Shown piece by piece: positions 1 to 9,035 of a stretch of 64,000 nucleotides of DNA. The translations under genes were made by a program, and so were the position numbers. This DNA comes from Bacterioplanes sanyensis (lineage in GTDB: Bacteria > Pseudomonadota > Gammaproteobacteria > Pseudomonadales > Oceanobacteraceae). Each line of letters starts with the position of its first letter. Positions within the stretch are counted from its first letter, which is position 1. The stretch covers positions 62,001 to 126,000 of the forward strand of contig NZ_BMYY01000010.1 in the NCBI RefSeq assembly GCF_014652515.1. Direction: 5' to 3'. The notes below the pieces were generated by a model. That model was given only the letters and a program-made list of their open reading frames with translations, did no database searches and was not told the origin of the DNA.

Positions 1-119
1 CCATCTGTCGCTGTGATGACTTCACAGCCTACTTTTTTCAACAGAGTCTCGGCCGTACGACGAATCGTCTTACTATCGTCGATGACCATGACCTTAACAT
101 TCTGAAAGTTGTCGTCCAT
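1..119 (-). CDS. pilG: Twitching-motility response regulator PilG (5' part only)
   Basis: The first 39 codons of a CheY-like receiver domain read leftward off the window edge. The N-terminus carries the acidic pair and strand of a receiver (VMVIDDSKTIRR) followed by AETLLKKVGCEV, which I recognise from Pseudomonas PilG. The phospho-acceptor Asp lies outside the window. PilG acts in the Chp chemosensory system that controls type IV pilus extension and cAMP levels. Its divergent placement next to gshB is the Pseudomonas arrangement and supports the call. The ATG at 117-119 starts about 190 bases from gshB, so the two genes share an intergenic control region. Confidence 0.9.
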   Translation of the reverse strand, partial: MDDNFQNVKVMVIDDSKTIRRTAETLLKKVGCEVITATD

Positions 120-312
120 AGAGGGCCCTTAACCATCCGTTCTGAAACTGATTGAAGCACTGTGACCACGCAGGTGACGCCTTCGCGCACTTTTGTATCA
201 CACATTGGTATACCAAACCAGAAGCGATCAACGCCAACACTGTTGCACCATTAACTTGCGTCAATGGGTTACACTGTAGCCGCTTTTTTCACTACTGGCG
301 GAGCACCACTGC

Positions 313-1260
313 ATGACTATTCATCTGGGTGTGGTCATGGATCCGATTGAGGACATCCATTATCACAAGGATACCTCTTTGGCGCTGTTAAACGCGGCAC
401 AAAGTCACGGTTTTGAACTTTGGTACATGGAACAAGCGGATTTATACATATCTGATGGTCGCGCCATGGCACGCATGGCACCTTTAAAGGTTTTTATGGA
501 CGAAAGGCAGTGGTTTGAGCGTGGAGAGTATCGCGAGGCACCACTGGCGGATCTCAACATCATTCTAATGCGCAAGGACCCCCCCTTCGATAGCGAGTTC
601 ATTTACAGCACCTATATATTGGAGCGTGCCGAGCAAGAGGGCGTACTGGTTGCCAACAAACCGCAGAGCTTACGTGATTGCAATGAAAAGCTGTACGCCA
701 CGGCTTTTCCGCACTTGATGACCCCAACTCTAGTAACCCGACGCCCTGATTTATTAAAGGCATTTCACCGCGATCACCAAGATGTGATCTTTAAGCCCCT
801 CGATGGCATGGGTGGCTCGTCGATTTTTCGCTTAAAAGCGGATGACCCCAACGTCAGCGTGATTATTGAAACCCTCACCAACGAGGGGCAGCAGCAGATC
901 ATGGCGCAACGTTTTATTCCGCAAATCAGCGCTGGCGACAAACGCATCCTGATGATTAACGGGAAGCCCGTTCCCTATTGCTTGGCTCGCATCCCAGCCT
1001 CCGGCGAAACGCGCGGCAACTTGGCAGCAGGTGGGCGCGGCGTCACGCAGCCACTGTCGGATGAAAACCGAGCCTTGGCAGAAGAGATCGGACCGTTCCT
1101 GCGCGAGCGCGGCCTGTATTTTGTTGGCCTTGACGTGATTGGCAATCAACTCACCGAAATCAACGTCACCAGCCCAACCTGTGTGCGCGAGATCAGCCGC
1201 GATTCAGGCATTGATGTCGCCGCCCAGTTGATTGAGTGTTTGGCATCACAAATCCGCTAA
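313..1260 (+). CDS. gshB: Glutathione synthetase
   Basis: ATP-grasp ligase that joins gamma-glutamylcysteine and glycine to form glutathione in the cytoplasm. The 315-residue length matches the family. The N-terminus has the typical VVMDPIEDI segment. The ATP-grasp glycine-rich loop FKPLDGMGGSSIF lies near residue 165, and the metal and substrate end INVTSPT lies near residue 290. It is the first gene of a rightward run (gshB, tonB-like, yqgE, yqgF, pyrR) and lies beside pilG as in Pseudomonas. gshA is not in the window. Confidence 0.97.
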   Translation: MTIHLGVVMDPIEDIHYHKDTSLALLNAAQSHGFELWYMEQADLYISDGRAMARMAPLKVFMDERQWFERGEYREAPLADLNIILMRKDPPFDSEFIYSTYILERAEQEGVLVANKPQSLRDCNEKLYATAFPHLMTPTLVTRRPDLLKAFHRDHQDVIFKPLDGMGGSSIFRLKADDPNVSVIIETLTNEGQQQIMAQRFIPQISAGDKRILMINGKPVPYCLARIPASGETRGNLAAGGRGVTQPLSDENRALAEEIGPFLRERGLYFVGLDVIGNQLTEINVTSPTCVREISRDSGIDVAAQLIECLASQIR

Positions 1261-1350
1261 CAATCCGTGCTTGGCCGCACCATAGCGGTGGACAAACTCG
1301 AACCTAAAGCGCAGACTTTGCCGTTATTTTTGCAGGTCTGTTCTTAGGTT

Positions 1351-2271
1351 ATGTCCACTGCTTTCACCCTGGCTGACGACGTACAGCCATTGCCCGCCAC
1401 TGTCACAACGAATGTGCCGGATCGCCTTAGCTTCGCTCTATTTTTGGCACTTGCCGTCCATGCGCTACTGATTCTTGGCGTTACCTTTGCGCCGCAAGAA
1501 GACAGTCAGATGGCGACCACCTTGGAAGTAACGCTGGCCAATTACAAAAGCGACAAAGCGCCTGATGAAGCCGATTTTATCGCCCAAGAAAACCAGCAGG
1601 GCAGCGGTACTTTAGAAGAAGCTAAGCTGCTGACAACCGACAAAGAGGCAGACTTCCACGACAACGACATTCGCCAAACGTCGCCGGAAGAGCAGCTCGC
1701 CAGCGCCCCTAAAAAGCAGCTGACCGAGCAACAACAAGTCAATACCGACAGTGATAATCGTCGCAAGGTGCGTGAGCTCAATAGCGAAGCACCAACACCG
1801 AGCACGGATTTACCCGATGGCCCCAAGCAGTCTTTACTGCAGCGCAGCTTAGAAATGGCCAGCTTAGAGGCCAAACTAGACAGCCAACGCCAAGCTTATG
1901 CTCGCCGCCCACGCGTGCAGCGCTTAACCGCCGCTTCCACCATGAAGGCCAGCGACGCTTATTATGTCAATAATTGGCGCCGTGACATTGAACGCGCGGG
2001 CGCACGCAACTACCCGCGTGAAGCAAAAGACTGTGTGAACGACTGCCAGCTGCGACTGCTGGTCGCCATTCGCCCCGATGGCAGCATTGCTGAGCTGACC
2101 GTTTTGGAATCATCTGGGCGCAAGGTTTTGGACGATGCCGCCAAGCGCATCGTACGTCAGTCGGCCCCCTTTGCACCTTTTACTGACGAAATGCGTCGCG
2201 ATTTTGATATCCTAGAGATTATTCGAACTTGGCAGTTCAAAGGCAATCGCTACATTTCGGAAGCCGGTTAA
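1351..2271 (+). CDS. TonB-family energy transducer (TonB3-like)
   Basis: Inner-membrane-anchored periplasmic protein of 306 residues. One membrane segment lies near residues 27-46 (LSFALFLALAVHALLI). A long polar, glutamate- and glutamine-rich linker spans about residues 60-190. The C-terminal TonB fold follows, with an AIRPDGSIAELTVLESSG segment near 240-260 and the end IIRTWQFKG. Between gshB and yqgE, Pseudomonas has tonB3, which is needed for twitching motility rather than iron uptake, and position and length fit that gene. No exbB or exbD lies nearby, so the energising partner is unknown. The stop overlaps the yqgE start by one base (TAATG). Confidence 0.85.
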   Translation: MSTAFTLADDVQPLPATVTTNVPDRLSFALFLALAVHALLILGVTFAPQEDSQMATTLEVTLANYKSDKAPDEADFIAQENQQGSGTLEEAKLLTTDKEADFHDNDIRQTSPEEQLASAPKKQLTEQQQVNTDSDNRRKVRELNSEAPTPSTDLPDGPKQSLLQRSLEMASLEAKLDSQRQAYARRPRVQRLTAASTMKASDAYYVNNWRRDIERAGARNYPREAKDCVNDCQLRLLVAIRPDGSIAELTVLESSGRKVLDDAAKRIVRQSAPFAPFTDEMRRDFDILEIIRTWQFKGNRYISEAG

Positions 2272-2828
2272 TGCAGCAACTGAAAACTCTCAGACACCAA
2301 CTACTCATCGCCATGCCTGGCCTGCATCAGGATTGGTTTGCCGGTAGCGTGGTGTATTTGTGTGAGCACGGCGACGACGGCGCCATGGGCTTAGTGCTTA
2401 ATCGCGTCATGCCCGTCACCTTTCACGACATTTGCGAGCAGCTCGAGATTGAACGCCAACCCGGTGTGCAGCCTGCGGTCTTGTGTGGCGGCCCAGTCAG
2501 CCCAGAAACGGGTTTTATTCTGCACCGTGAGCCGGGCAACTGGACTTCCACCTTGAGCATCGGCCAGCACTGCCATCTAACCTCATCGAAAGATATTCTG
2601 CGCGCCATTGCTGCTGGCACCGGGCCGGAATCGTTCCACCTAGCACTGGGTTACGCCGGCTGGGATGGCGAGCAACTGGAGCGCGAGTTGCGCGACAATG
2701 CTTGGCTGACGGTTGAAGCCGATGATGAGCTGTTGTTTCGCACCCCTACCCAAGTACTGTACGACCGAGCCCTGCAACGTCTGGGCATCAGCGCCGAATT
2801 TTTAAGCCAGGAGGCCGGGCACGCTTAA
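2271..2828 (+). CDS. YqgE/AlgH family protein
   Basis: Protein of 185 residues from the ATG that overlaps the preceding stop; an in-frame extension back to 2229 would run into the tonB-like gene and is unlikely. Recognisable UPF0301/AlgH features are LLIAMPGL near the start, GDDGAMGLVLNRV near residue 40, and a CGGPVSPETGFILH stretch near residue 75. The biochemical function of the family is not established; AlgH was linked to alginate regulation in Pseudomonas. It sits directly upstream of yqgF, overlapping by one base, as in most gammaproteobacteria, so the two are probably co-translated. Confidence 0.93.
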   Translation: MQQLKTLRHQLLIAMPGLHQDWFAGSVVYLCEHGDDGAMGLVLNRVMPVTFHDICEQLEIERQPGVQPAVLCGGPVSPETGFILHREPGNWTSTLSIGQHCHLTSSKDILRAIAAGTGPESFHLALGYAGWDGEQLERELRDNAWLTVEADDELLFRTPTQVLYDRALQRLGISAEFLSQEAGHA

Positions 2829-3295
2829 TGAGCCACCCCAAGTTACAACGATTGATGGCCTTTGATTTTGGTACCAAGCGTATCGGCATCGCCGTCGGTC
2901 AGCGTCTAACAGGCACAGCACAAGCGCTAACGCCCATCAAAGCCCGCGACGGTATTCCCGACTGGCAACAACTGCAGCAAATCATAAACGAGTGGCAGCC
3001 CGATGGCTTTGTCACCGGCTTGCCACTCAACATGGACGGCAGCCGCAGTGAGATGAGCCAGCGCGCCGATAAATTTGCCCGACGTTTAGAAGGGCGTTAC
3101 CACCGGCCTTCAGTGACTCACGATGAGCGCTTAACCAGTTTCGAAGCCAAAGGCATGGTCATGGCCGACAGCGGTGAACGTGACTTTGGCAAACATTCCG
3201 TCGACGGCCTGGCCGCCCAGCTGATTTTAGAAAGCTGGATGAACGAGCACCCCTGGCCGCCTTTAGCCGAAGAGAGTTCCGATGAGCCTGCCTGA
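2828..3295 (+). CDS. yqgF: Putative pre-16S rRNA nuclease YqgF/RuvX
   Basis: Protein of 155 residues with an RNase H-like fold. It opens with MAFDFGTKRIGIAVG, containing the first catalytic Asp. It continues with GLPLNMDGSRSEMSQ near residue 65, DERLTSFEA near 98, and a final acidic helix with HSVDGLAAQLIL. The family processes the 5' end of 16S rRNA and is usually essential. The start overlaps yqgE (TTAATGA) and the end overlaps pyrR by 14 bases, so this is a tightly coupled run. Nothing looks damaged. Confidence 0.95.
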   Translation: MSHPKLQRLMAFDFGTKRIGIAVGQRLTGTAQALTPIKARDGIPDWQQLQQIINEWQPDGFVTGLPLNMDGSRSEMSQRADKFARRLEGRYHRPSVTHDERLTSFEAKGMVMADSGERDFGKHSVDGLAAQLILESWMNEHPWPPLAEESSDEPA

Positions 3296-3776
3296 TATCG
3301 ACCAGCTGTTAGATAGCCTTGAACAGCAACTGCGAGAACACCTCAATCATCATCAAATTGAACAACCACTGCTGGTGGGTATTCGTACCGGTGGTGTTTG
3401 GATAGCCGAACAACTGCAACAACGCCTGCAATTGGAAGGCGAGCTGGGCATCTTAGACATCAGTTTTTATCGCGACGACTTTACTCGCCACGGTTTGCAT
3501 CCGCAGGTCAAAGGTTCAGAACTGCCCGATAGCATCGAAGACCGCAGCATCATTCTGATCGATGATGTCATCAAAAGCGGCCGCACCATACGTGCCGCCA
3601 TGAATGAGCTGTTTGACTACGGTCGCCCAGCCCGCATCAGCTTGCTAACGCTGCTGGATGTGGGCCAGCGCGAGTTACCAATACAACCCGACATCTGTGG
3701 CCATCGTTTGTCCCTCAACGACGGGCAAATCGTTAAGCTGAGCGGCCCACAGCCTTTGACCCTTAGCCTGTCCTGA
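3282..3776 (+). CDS. pyrR: PyrR: pyrimidine regulator / uracil phosphoribosyltransferase
   Basis: Protein of 164 residues with a type I phosphoribosyltransferase fold. The PRPP loop [15 protein letters not shown] lies near residues 88-102, and an N-terminal segment [14 protein letters not shown] precedes it. In Gram-positive bacteria PyrR binds pyr mRNA. In Pseudomonas relatives it precedes pyrB and is thought to act with it. Here it lies 20 bases upstream of pyrB in one transcription unit. I see no clear PyrR-binding attenuator in the short gap, so its regulatory role here is uncertain while the enzyme fold is clear. Confidence 0.95.
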   Translation: MSLPDIDQLLDSLEQQLREHLNHHQIEQPLLVGIRTGGVWIAEQLQQRLQLEGELGILDISFYRDDFTRHGLHPQVKGSELPDSIEDRSIILIDDVIKSGRTIRAAMNELFDYGRPARISLLTLLDVGQRELPIQPDICGHRLSLNDGQIVKLSGPQPLTLSLS

Positions 3777-3796
3777 CGCTGATAGAGAGACACCAC

Positions 3797-4777
3797 ATGA
3801 CCCATCCGAGCCAGGTCCAACTGACCGCCGACGGCCGGCTAAAGCACTTCCTGACAACGGAAGGCCTAAGCCGTGAGCTGTTAACCGAAATTCTCGACAC
3901 CGCCGACTCATTTATCAGCACGCAAGAGCGGGCGGTCAAAAAAGTACCTTTGCTGCGCGGCAAAACCGTGGTGAACCTGTTTTTTGAAAACAGCACTCGC
4001 ACCCGGTCTACCTTTGAGCTGGCAGCCAAACGGCTTTCGGCCGACATTCTTAACCTCGACATCGCCCGCTCGGCAACGTCCAAAGGTGAAACCCTGATGG
4101 ATACGCTGTGGAATCTCGAGGCCATGTACAGCGACATGTTTGTCGTGCGCCATGCCGATTCTGGTGCCGCCCACTTTATTGCTGAGCAGGTCACGCCCGG
4201 TGTCGCCATTATTAACGCAGGTGATGGTCGCCATGCACATCCCACCCAAGCGATGCTGGATATGCTGACCATTCGCCGTCACAAACAACAGATTGAGGGC
4301 CAAGTGGTCGCCATCGTCGGCGACATACTGCACTCACGCGTTGCTCGCTCCCAAATCCACGCATTAAACACCCTAGGTGCCGCAGAAGTACGGGTGATTG
4401 GTCCTGCGACCCTGCTGCCACGCGACATCGAAGCCTTGGGTGCCAAAGCTTATTACCGCATGGAAGACGGTCTGAAAGACTGCGACGTGGTCATCATGCT
4501 GCGACTGCAAAAAGAACGCATGCAAAACGCCCTGCTGCCCAGCGAAAGTGAGTTTTTCAAACTCTACGGGCTAACGGAACAGAAGCTGGCACTGGCCAAA
4601 CCCGATGCCATCGTGATGCACCCAGGGCCCATTAACCGCGGCGTTGAAATCGAGTCCGCCGTTGCCGATGGCGAGCAATCCGTTATTTTAAATCAGGTCA
4701 GTTACGGCATCGCCGTGCGTATGGCAGTCATGGCCATGGCCATGAGCGGCCAGCAAACCGAGGAGAATGCCCAATGA
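3797..4777 (+). CDS. pyrB: Aspartate carbamoyltransferase catalytic chain
   Basis: Enzyme of 326 residues that condenses carbamoyl phosphate with aspartate, the committed step of pyrimidine synthesis. The carbamoyl-phosphate loop [13 protein letters not shown] lies near residue 57. [12 protein letters not shown] lies near 155, and the closing [13 protein letters not shown] near 275. There is no pyrI regulatory chain; instead pyrC' follows with a 4-base overlap (ATGA). That is the Pseudomonas class A arrangement, in which PyrB and an inactive dihydroorotase form a dodecamer. Confidence 0.97.
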   Translation: MTHPSQVQLTADGRLKHFLTTEGLSRELLTEILDTADSFISTQERAVKKVPLLRGKTVVNLFFENSTRTRSTFELAAKRLSADILNLDIARSATSKGETLMDTLWNLEAMYSDMFVVRHADSGAAHFIAEQVTPGVAIINAGDGRHAHPTQAMLDMLTIRRHKQQIEGQVVAIVGDILHSRVARSQIHALNTLGAAEVRVIGPATLLPRDIEALGAKAYYRMEDGLKDCDVVIMLRLQKERMQNALLPSESEFFKLYGLTEQKLALAKPDAIVMHPGPINRGVEIESAVADGEQSVILNQVSYGIAVRMAVMAMAMSGQQTEENAQ

Positions 4778-6036
4778 GCAGTTTTGTCATTCGTCAGGCT
4801 CGCTTGATTGACCCTAGCCAACAACGCGATGAAATCACCGACATTCGCATTGCCGGCGGAAAAATTGACGCCATCGGCGCCGACCTCAGCGGCAGCAACA
4901 GCATTGATGCCTCCGGCCTTTGGCTGACGCCTGGCTTTATCGACCTGGGTGGCCACCTGGCGGAGCCTGGCTATACCCAAAAAGGCAGCATCGCCAGCGA
5001 AACCAAGGCCGCCAGCCGCAGTGGCTTTACCCATGTGTGCGCTTTGCCCGACAGCAAGCCAGTGGCCGACAGCGCTGCTGTGATCCAGCTGATTCGAGAA
5101 AAAGCCGAGCAAGCCGGAAGCGCCGAAGTATTGCCTTTAGGCGCCCTAACCCAAGGTCTGGAAGGTGAGCAACTGGCCAACATGTTTAGCTTGTCTGAAG
5201 CCGGCTGCGTGGCGATGAGCAACGCGCGCCAGCCAATCAAAGACAGCTATGTGCTGCGTCGCTTGCTTGAGTACGCAGCCACCTACGATTTGCCCGTTTT
5301 CTTAACCGCCAATGATGCTGCGCTCGCCGCCGGCGGCTGCATGCACGAAGGCCCAGTCAGCACTCGTTTGGGCCTGGCAGGCATTCCAGAAACCGCAGAA
5401 ACAGCTGCACTGGCACAGATTATATTGCTCGCCGAGCAAGTGCCGGTGCGCCTGCACATCAGCCAAATCAGCTGCGCCCGCAGCATTGCCATGCTGCGCA
5501 ATGCCCGCAGCCGCGGTCACGACATTACCGCCGATGTGCCACTGGCCAACCTGCTGTACACACAAGACACAGTGCACGGCTATAACAGCCAGTTTCACGT
5601 GCAGCCGCCACTGCGCAGTGAAGACGATCGCCAAGCTTTATTGGCAGCCGTGGCAGCGGGCGAGTTAGCCATCAGCAGCAACCATCGCCCACACGAAATT
5701 GCTGCCAAAAAAGCGCCCTTTGCTGATGCCGAAGCCGGCCTGAGCATGTACGACTACTTTTTACCGTTAGCAATGTCATTGCTGGGCGAGCAGCTCGACA
5801 TAAGTGCGTTGGTTCGCAGTTTGACGCAGTTGCCAGCGCAGGTACTGGGCCGCCAGGCAAATCTGGCGCTAGGCAGTGCAGCCAACCTAGTGTTAATCGA
5901 CCCGCAGCAGTCACTCACAGCAAGGCGCTCTGAGCTGCTGTCACGCGGCGGTAACATCAGCTGTCGGGGCGAGGTTTTGACCGGTCAGGCAACGGCCGTT
6001 ATGCGCAACGGTCACTGGATTTATCAGGCAGACTAA
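4774..6036 (+). CDS. pyrC': Inactive dihydroorotase-like subunit of aspartate transcarbamoylase (PyrC')
   Basis: Protein of 420 residues with a dihydroorotase-type amidohydrolase fold. The diagnostic metal motif near residue 58 reads [10 protein letters not shown]. The usual D-x-H-x-H-x-R-E-P-G is therefore altered: the first metal-binding His is Gly and the substrate Arg is Ala. In Pseudomonas this pseudo-enzyme has no dihydroorotase activity but is needed to assemble active PyrB. The overlap with pyrB supports a stoichiometric subunit. A catalytically active pyrC should therefore exist elsewhere in the genome. Loss of activity is inferred from the missing residues. Confidence 0.9.
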   Translation: MSSFVIRQARLIDPSQQRDEITDIRIAGGKIDAIGADLSGSNSIDASGLWLTPGFIDLGGHLAEPGYTQKGSIASETKAASRSGFTHVCALPDSKPVADSAAVIQLIREKAEQAGSAEVLPLGALTQGLEGEQLANMFSLSEAGCVAMSNARQPIKDSYVLRRLLEYAATYDLPVFLTANDAALAAGGCMHEGPVSTRLGLAGIPETAETAALAQIILLAEQVPVRLHISQISCARSIAMLRNARSRGHDITADVPLANLLYTQDTVHGYNSQFHVQPPLRSEDDRQALLAAVAAGELAISSNHRPHEIAAKKAPFADAEAGLSMYDYFLPLAMSLLGEQLDISALVRSLTQLPAQVLGRQANLALGSAANLVLIDPQQSLTARRSELLSRGGNISCRGEVLTGQATAVMRNGHWIYQAD

Positions 6037-6059
6037 CCCTCAGACACTATACTGAAGGC

Positions 6060-8822
6060 ATGGATTTTTCCCCTGCCGTCAGTGCCAACGACCTACACCG
6101 CTGGCATCAGTCTTTTCTGCTACTTAACCGGGCTCGACTGCAGCGAGCCCGGGATCGTATGACACCCCGTCAGCAGCTGGTACTCAACGCCCTCCCCTTA
6201 TTGCTCCACATCAACCACCCGCGCTTGCCTGGTTTTATTCACCATAAAGTCATTGCTGGCATTAGCCAATTTAGCGCCACCAGCGAGCAACAACAGGCTC
6301 TGCAGCAACTGGCTCGCGGCATCAGCCTGCCGCGCAGCAGTTACGACGCCAAGCTCCACGGCGTGTATTTAATGGGCAGTGTCGGCTCGGTAGCACAAAG
6401 TTCTAGTAGTGATCTCGATGTTTGGCTGTGCCATGACGAAGCATTGGCCCAGGATGAACTAGCAGAGCTGCAGGACAAATGCGCGCTGATCGAAAGCTGG
6501 GCCAAGCAACAAGGCTGTGAGCTGCATATTTTTTTAATGAATTTAAGCGAGTTTCGCCAAGGGCAGCATCGCTCTGCCGAGGGCGAAGACTGTGGCAGTA
6601 CCCAGCATATTTTGCTGCTCGATGAGTTCTATCGCAGCGCCGTGTGGCTAGCCGGTAGACAACCGCGCTGGTGGTTAATACCCAACGAATACGAGCGCAA
6701 GGCAGAGCTTTATTGGCAGTTTCTGGTCAATGAAATGCAGGTTCATCCAGAACAGTGGCTGGATTTTGGTGCCATTCCAACCATCCCAGTGGCTGAGTTC
6801 ATCGGCGCCGCTTTATGGCAGCTGAGCAAAGGCCTAAGTGCACCTTACAAAGCACTGTTAAAACTGCTGCTCAATCGCCACTACGCCAGCCAATACCCGA
6901 ATATTCGGCCACTGTGCTGGGATCTCAAAGACCAAGTGCACGCGGGCAATGCCGATGCCAATGAGTGCGACGCCTATATCCTGGTTTTGCGCCGTATCAG
7001 CGAACAACTGGCACAAGAGGGCAATCAACAACGCATCGAACTGGCGCGACGTGCCTTCTACTTTAAAGCTCACCTGCGCCTGACCCAGTTATCGCGCCAG
7101 CAAAGCAACAGCTGGCGGGCACAGACGCTAAACCAGCTCACCCAAGAGTGGGGCTGGAACAAATATCAGCTGGAGGATCTCGATCAGCGCGAACAATGGT
7201 GGCCCACCCAGGTAGCGCAGGAGCGTCACGCCCTGATCAGCGAAATGCTCAGCAGTTATCGCCTGATCGCCAACTTCAGCCAAAAACATAGCCATCAAGT
7301 GCGCGTGAGTCGCCGCGATATGCGCCTGCTCGGCAATCGCTTGTATGCCGCGTTCGATGCCAGACCCGGTAAAATCCTCGACATTAACCCTGGTATTGTT
7401 AGCAACTTAGGGCAAGAAACCTTACACCTGAACCTGTGCAATAACGATGATCAACATCCCAACTGGCAGTTAGTGGTCGGCCACTGGCAAGAGCAACAAA
7501 TTCGCCCGCAGCAAGTTCTCAAGCAATCACCCAGTCTGATGGAGCTTTTATGTTTTGCCCAGTTTAATGGTTTGGTAACGCCGCATACGCGACTGCGCAT
7601 TCATCCAACCAACAACCCGCTGTCTAGCTACCATGTACAGGATTTGCTACAGCGAGTGCTGGCATTACACCATCAGCCCGCCACCAGCAGCGACCTACAA
7701 CAGCCAGCTCAACCCTGCAGTTGGCATCTGTTTATCAATGTCGGCATTGATCCGCAGCATCAACTAAGCCGCAGAGGTATGCAAAAAGTCTCTAATCGTG
7801 ATGACGCTTTGGGCTACAGCGCCGCCCACGACAACCTCATCATGACGGTGGATTTATTAACCATTAACAGTTGGGGCGAGTGGCATCTGCATCGCTTTAG
7901 TGGTGAAGCGGCCATGCTCAATTGTTTACAGCACTTGCTGCAGTGGCTGCCACTGGCGCGCCGCCAAGGCTGGCCGAGTATTGTCAGCCATAGCCTCTCC
8001 CGCACCCATGCTGGCGCCATTGCCAAGCGTGTCGAGCAACTGCTGGCCGACGTACTGCCTCACTTTGCTGAGCATCCTCGTAGCCCTTATTTAATCGAAG
8101 TGGCAGAGCAATACTATTTACTCGAATGCCAGCATGATGGCCCCAAGTTGCTCAAAGCCGATAGCAGTCGTCATTTACTGCAACTGCTGCGCCGCCCGCG
8201 TGAGCAATATACGGCCTACGTTTTTGATCGCGCTGCGTTGCCTGGCAGCCCGCTACGCTGGGTATTTGAACGCAGTCGCCGAGGGCTGTGGCAACTGTTT
8301 TATTGGCACCAGAAGCAAATGATGCATTTTTATTTTTTGGATGAACGTGGCGCACTCTTACACCATTCCGTCGAAGTTAATGACACCTTGCACCCGGTAT
8401 TGCCGGTGCTGCGCTTCCTGCGTCAGCTGGATCAGCGCTGGCAGCTGCAGCAGCAGCGCAGTGCTCGCAAACTGATGCTGTTTGAGCTAAAGCGCCGCCC
8501 TAACAGTCACGCCTTTGAGCTCAAGCGCAAGCGTTTACCTGAAGTGGCAGAGCAGACTGCCAGTATCGATCTGCGCGCCATTCTCGACCAACACCAGCAA
8601 CCCACCCTGTATTGCAACAGCGAAGAATTTAGCATCTGGCAGTACGGTCACGATCTTTATACCGCCGTCGCTGCTAAAGTCATGCAACTACGCAGCCCAG
8701 GCAGTGATTATCCTTGCTACCTAACAGACGTAGAACTGTCTGGTAATGATCAGGTGATTGACCACCTCAACGCTAAGTTTCGCTTGGAGCAGCAGCTGAA
8801 TCTGGTCCTCAATGCCGAGTAA
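6060..8822 (+). CDS. cyaA: Class I adenylate cyclase
   Basis: Large cytoplasmic enzyme of 920 residues (E. coli CyaA is about 850) that makes cAMP from ATP. The nucleotidyltransferase signature GSVGSVAQSSSSDLDVW lies near residues 107-124 with the catalytic Asp pair. A class I family segment RAFYFKAHLRL follows near residue 335. The C-terminal half is the regulatory region found in enterobacterial CyaA. It starts 23 bases after pyrC'. The cAMP it makes would act through a Crp/Vfr-type regulator, not in this window. In Pseudomonas relatives cyaA lies near the lptM-lysA block that follows here. Confidence 0.95.
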   Translation: MDFSPAVSANDLHRWHQSFLLLNRARLQRARDRMTPRQQLVLNALPLLLHINHPRLPGFIHHKVIAGISQFSATSEQQQALQQLARGISLPRSSYDAKLHGVYLMGSVGSVAQSSSSDLDVWLCHDEALAQDELAELQDKCALIESWAKQQGCELHIFLMNLSEFRQGQHRSAEGEDCGSTQHILLLDEFYRSAVWLAGRQPRWWLIPNEYERKAELYWQFLVNEMQVHPEQWLDFGAIPTIPVAEFIGAALWQLSKGLSAPYKALLKLLLNRHYASQYPNIRPLCWDLKDQVHAGNADANECDAYILVLRRISEQLAQEGNQQRIELARRAFYFKAHLRLTQLSRQQSNSWRAQTLNQLTQEWGWNKYQLEDLDQREQWWPTQVAQERHALISEMLSSYRLIANFSQKHSHQVRVSRRDMRLLGNRLYAAFDARPGKILDINPGIVSNLGQETLHLNLCNNDDQHPNWQLVVGHWQEQQIRPQQVLKQSPSLMELLCFAQFNGLVTPHTRLRIHPTNNPLSSYHVQDLLQRVLALHHQPATSSDLQQPAQPCSWHLFINVGIDPQHQLSRRGMQKVSNRDDALGYSAAHDNLIMTVDLLTINSWGEWHLHRFSGEAAMLNCLQHLLQWLPLARRQGWPSIVSHSLSRTHAGAIAKRVEQLLADVLPHFAEHPRSPYLIEVAEQYYLLECQHDGPKLLKADSSRHLLQLLRRPREQYTAYVFDRAALPGSPLRWVFERSRRGLWQLFYWHQKQMMHFYFLDERGALLHHSVEVNDTLHPVLPVLRFLRQLDQRWQLQQQRSARKLMLFELKRRPNSHAFELKRKRLPEVAEQTASIDLRAILDQHQQPTLYCNSEEFSIWQYGHDLYTAVAAKVMQLRSPGSDYPCYLTDVELSGNDQVIDHLNAKFRLEQQLNLVLNAE

Positions 8823-8915
8823 GTAACGCCGAGACACACTGCGCCTTTGTCCTTATACTAAGCCCTTTTCGCTGCCGCCCTGTGTACCAGTGGCGGCGCT
8901 GTTCCGGAGGGTCTG

Positions 8916-9035
8916 ATGCCAATACGCCTGTTGTTGCTACTGAGTTGTATCGTCACAGTGACGGCTTGTGGCCAAAAAGGTGACCTGTATCTGCCCGATC
9001 AAACTCCGCCACCAGCCACGGAATCGCAGCCCTGA
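8916..9035 (+). CDS. lptM: LPS-assembly lipoprotein LptM (YifL/LppL)
   Basis: Very short lipoprotein of 39 residues. After a hydrophobic signal, the lipobox VTAC places the acylated Cys at residue 18. It is followed by the family hallmark CGQKGDLYLP and a short Pro-rich tail. LptM helps the LptD-LptE translocon mature by promoting correct disulfides in LptD at the outer membrane. A strong ribosome binding site (GGAGG, 8902-8911) precedes the ATG. The stop overlaps the lysA start (TGATG). An lptM-lysA pair is standard in gammaproteobacteria. cyaY, often divergent here, is missing from the 93-base gap upstream. Confidence 0.93.
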   Translation: MPIRLLLLLSCIVTVTACGQKGDLYLPDQTPPPATESQP

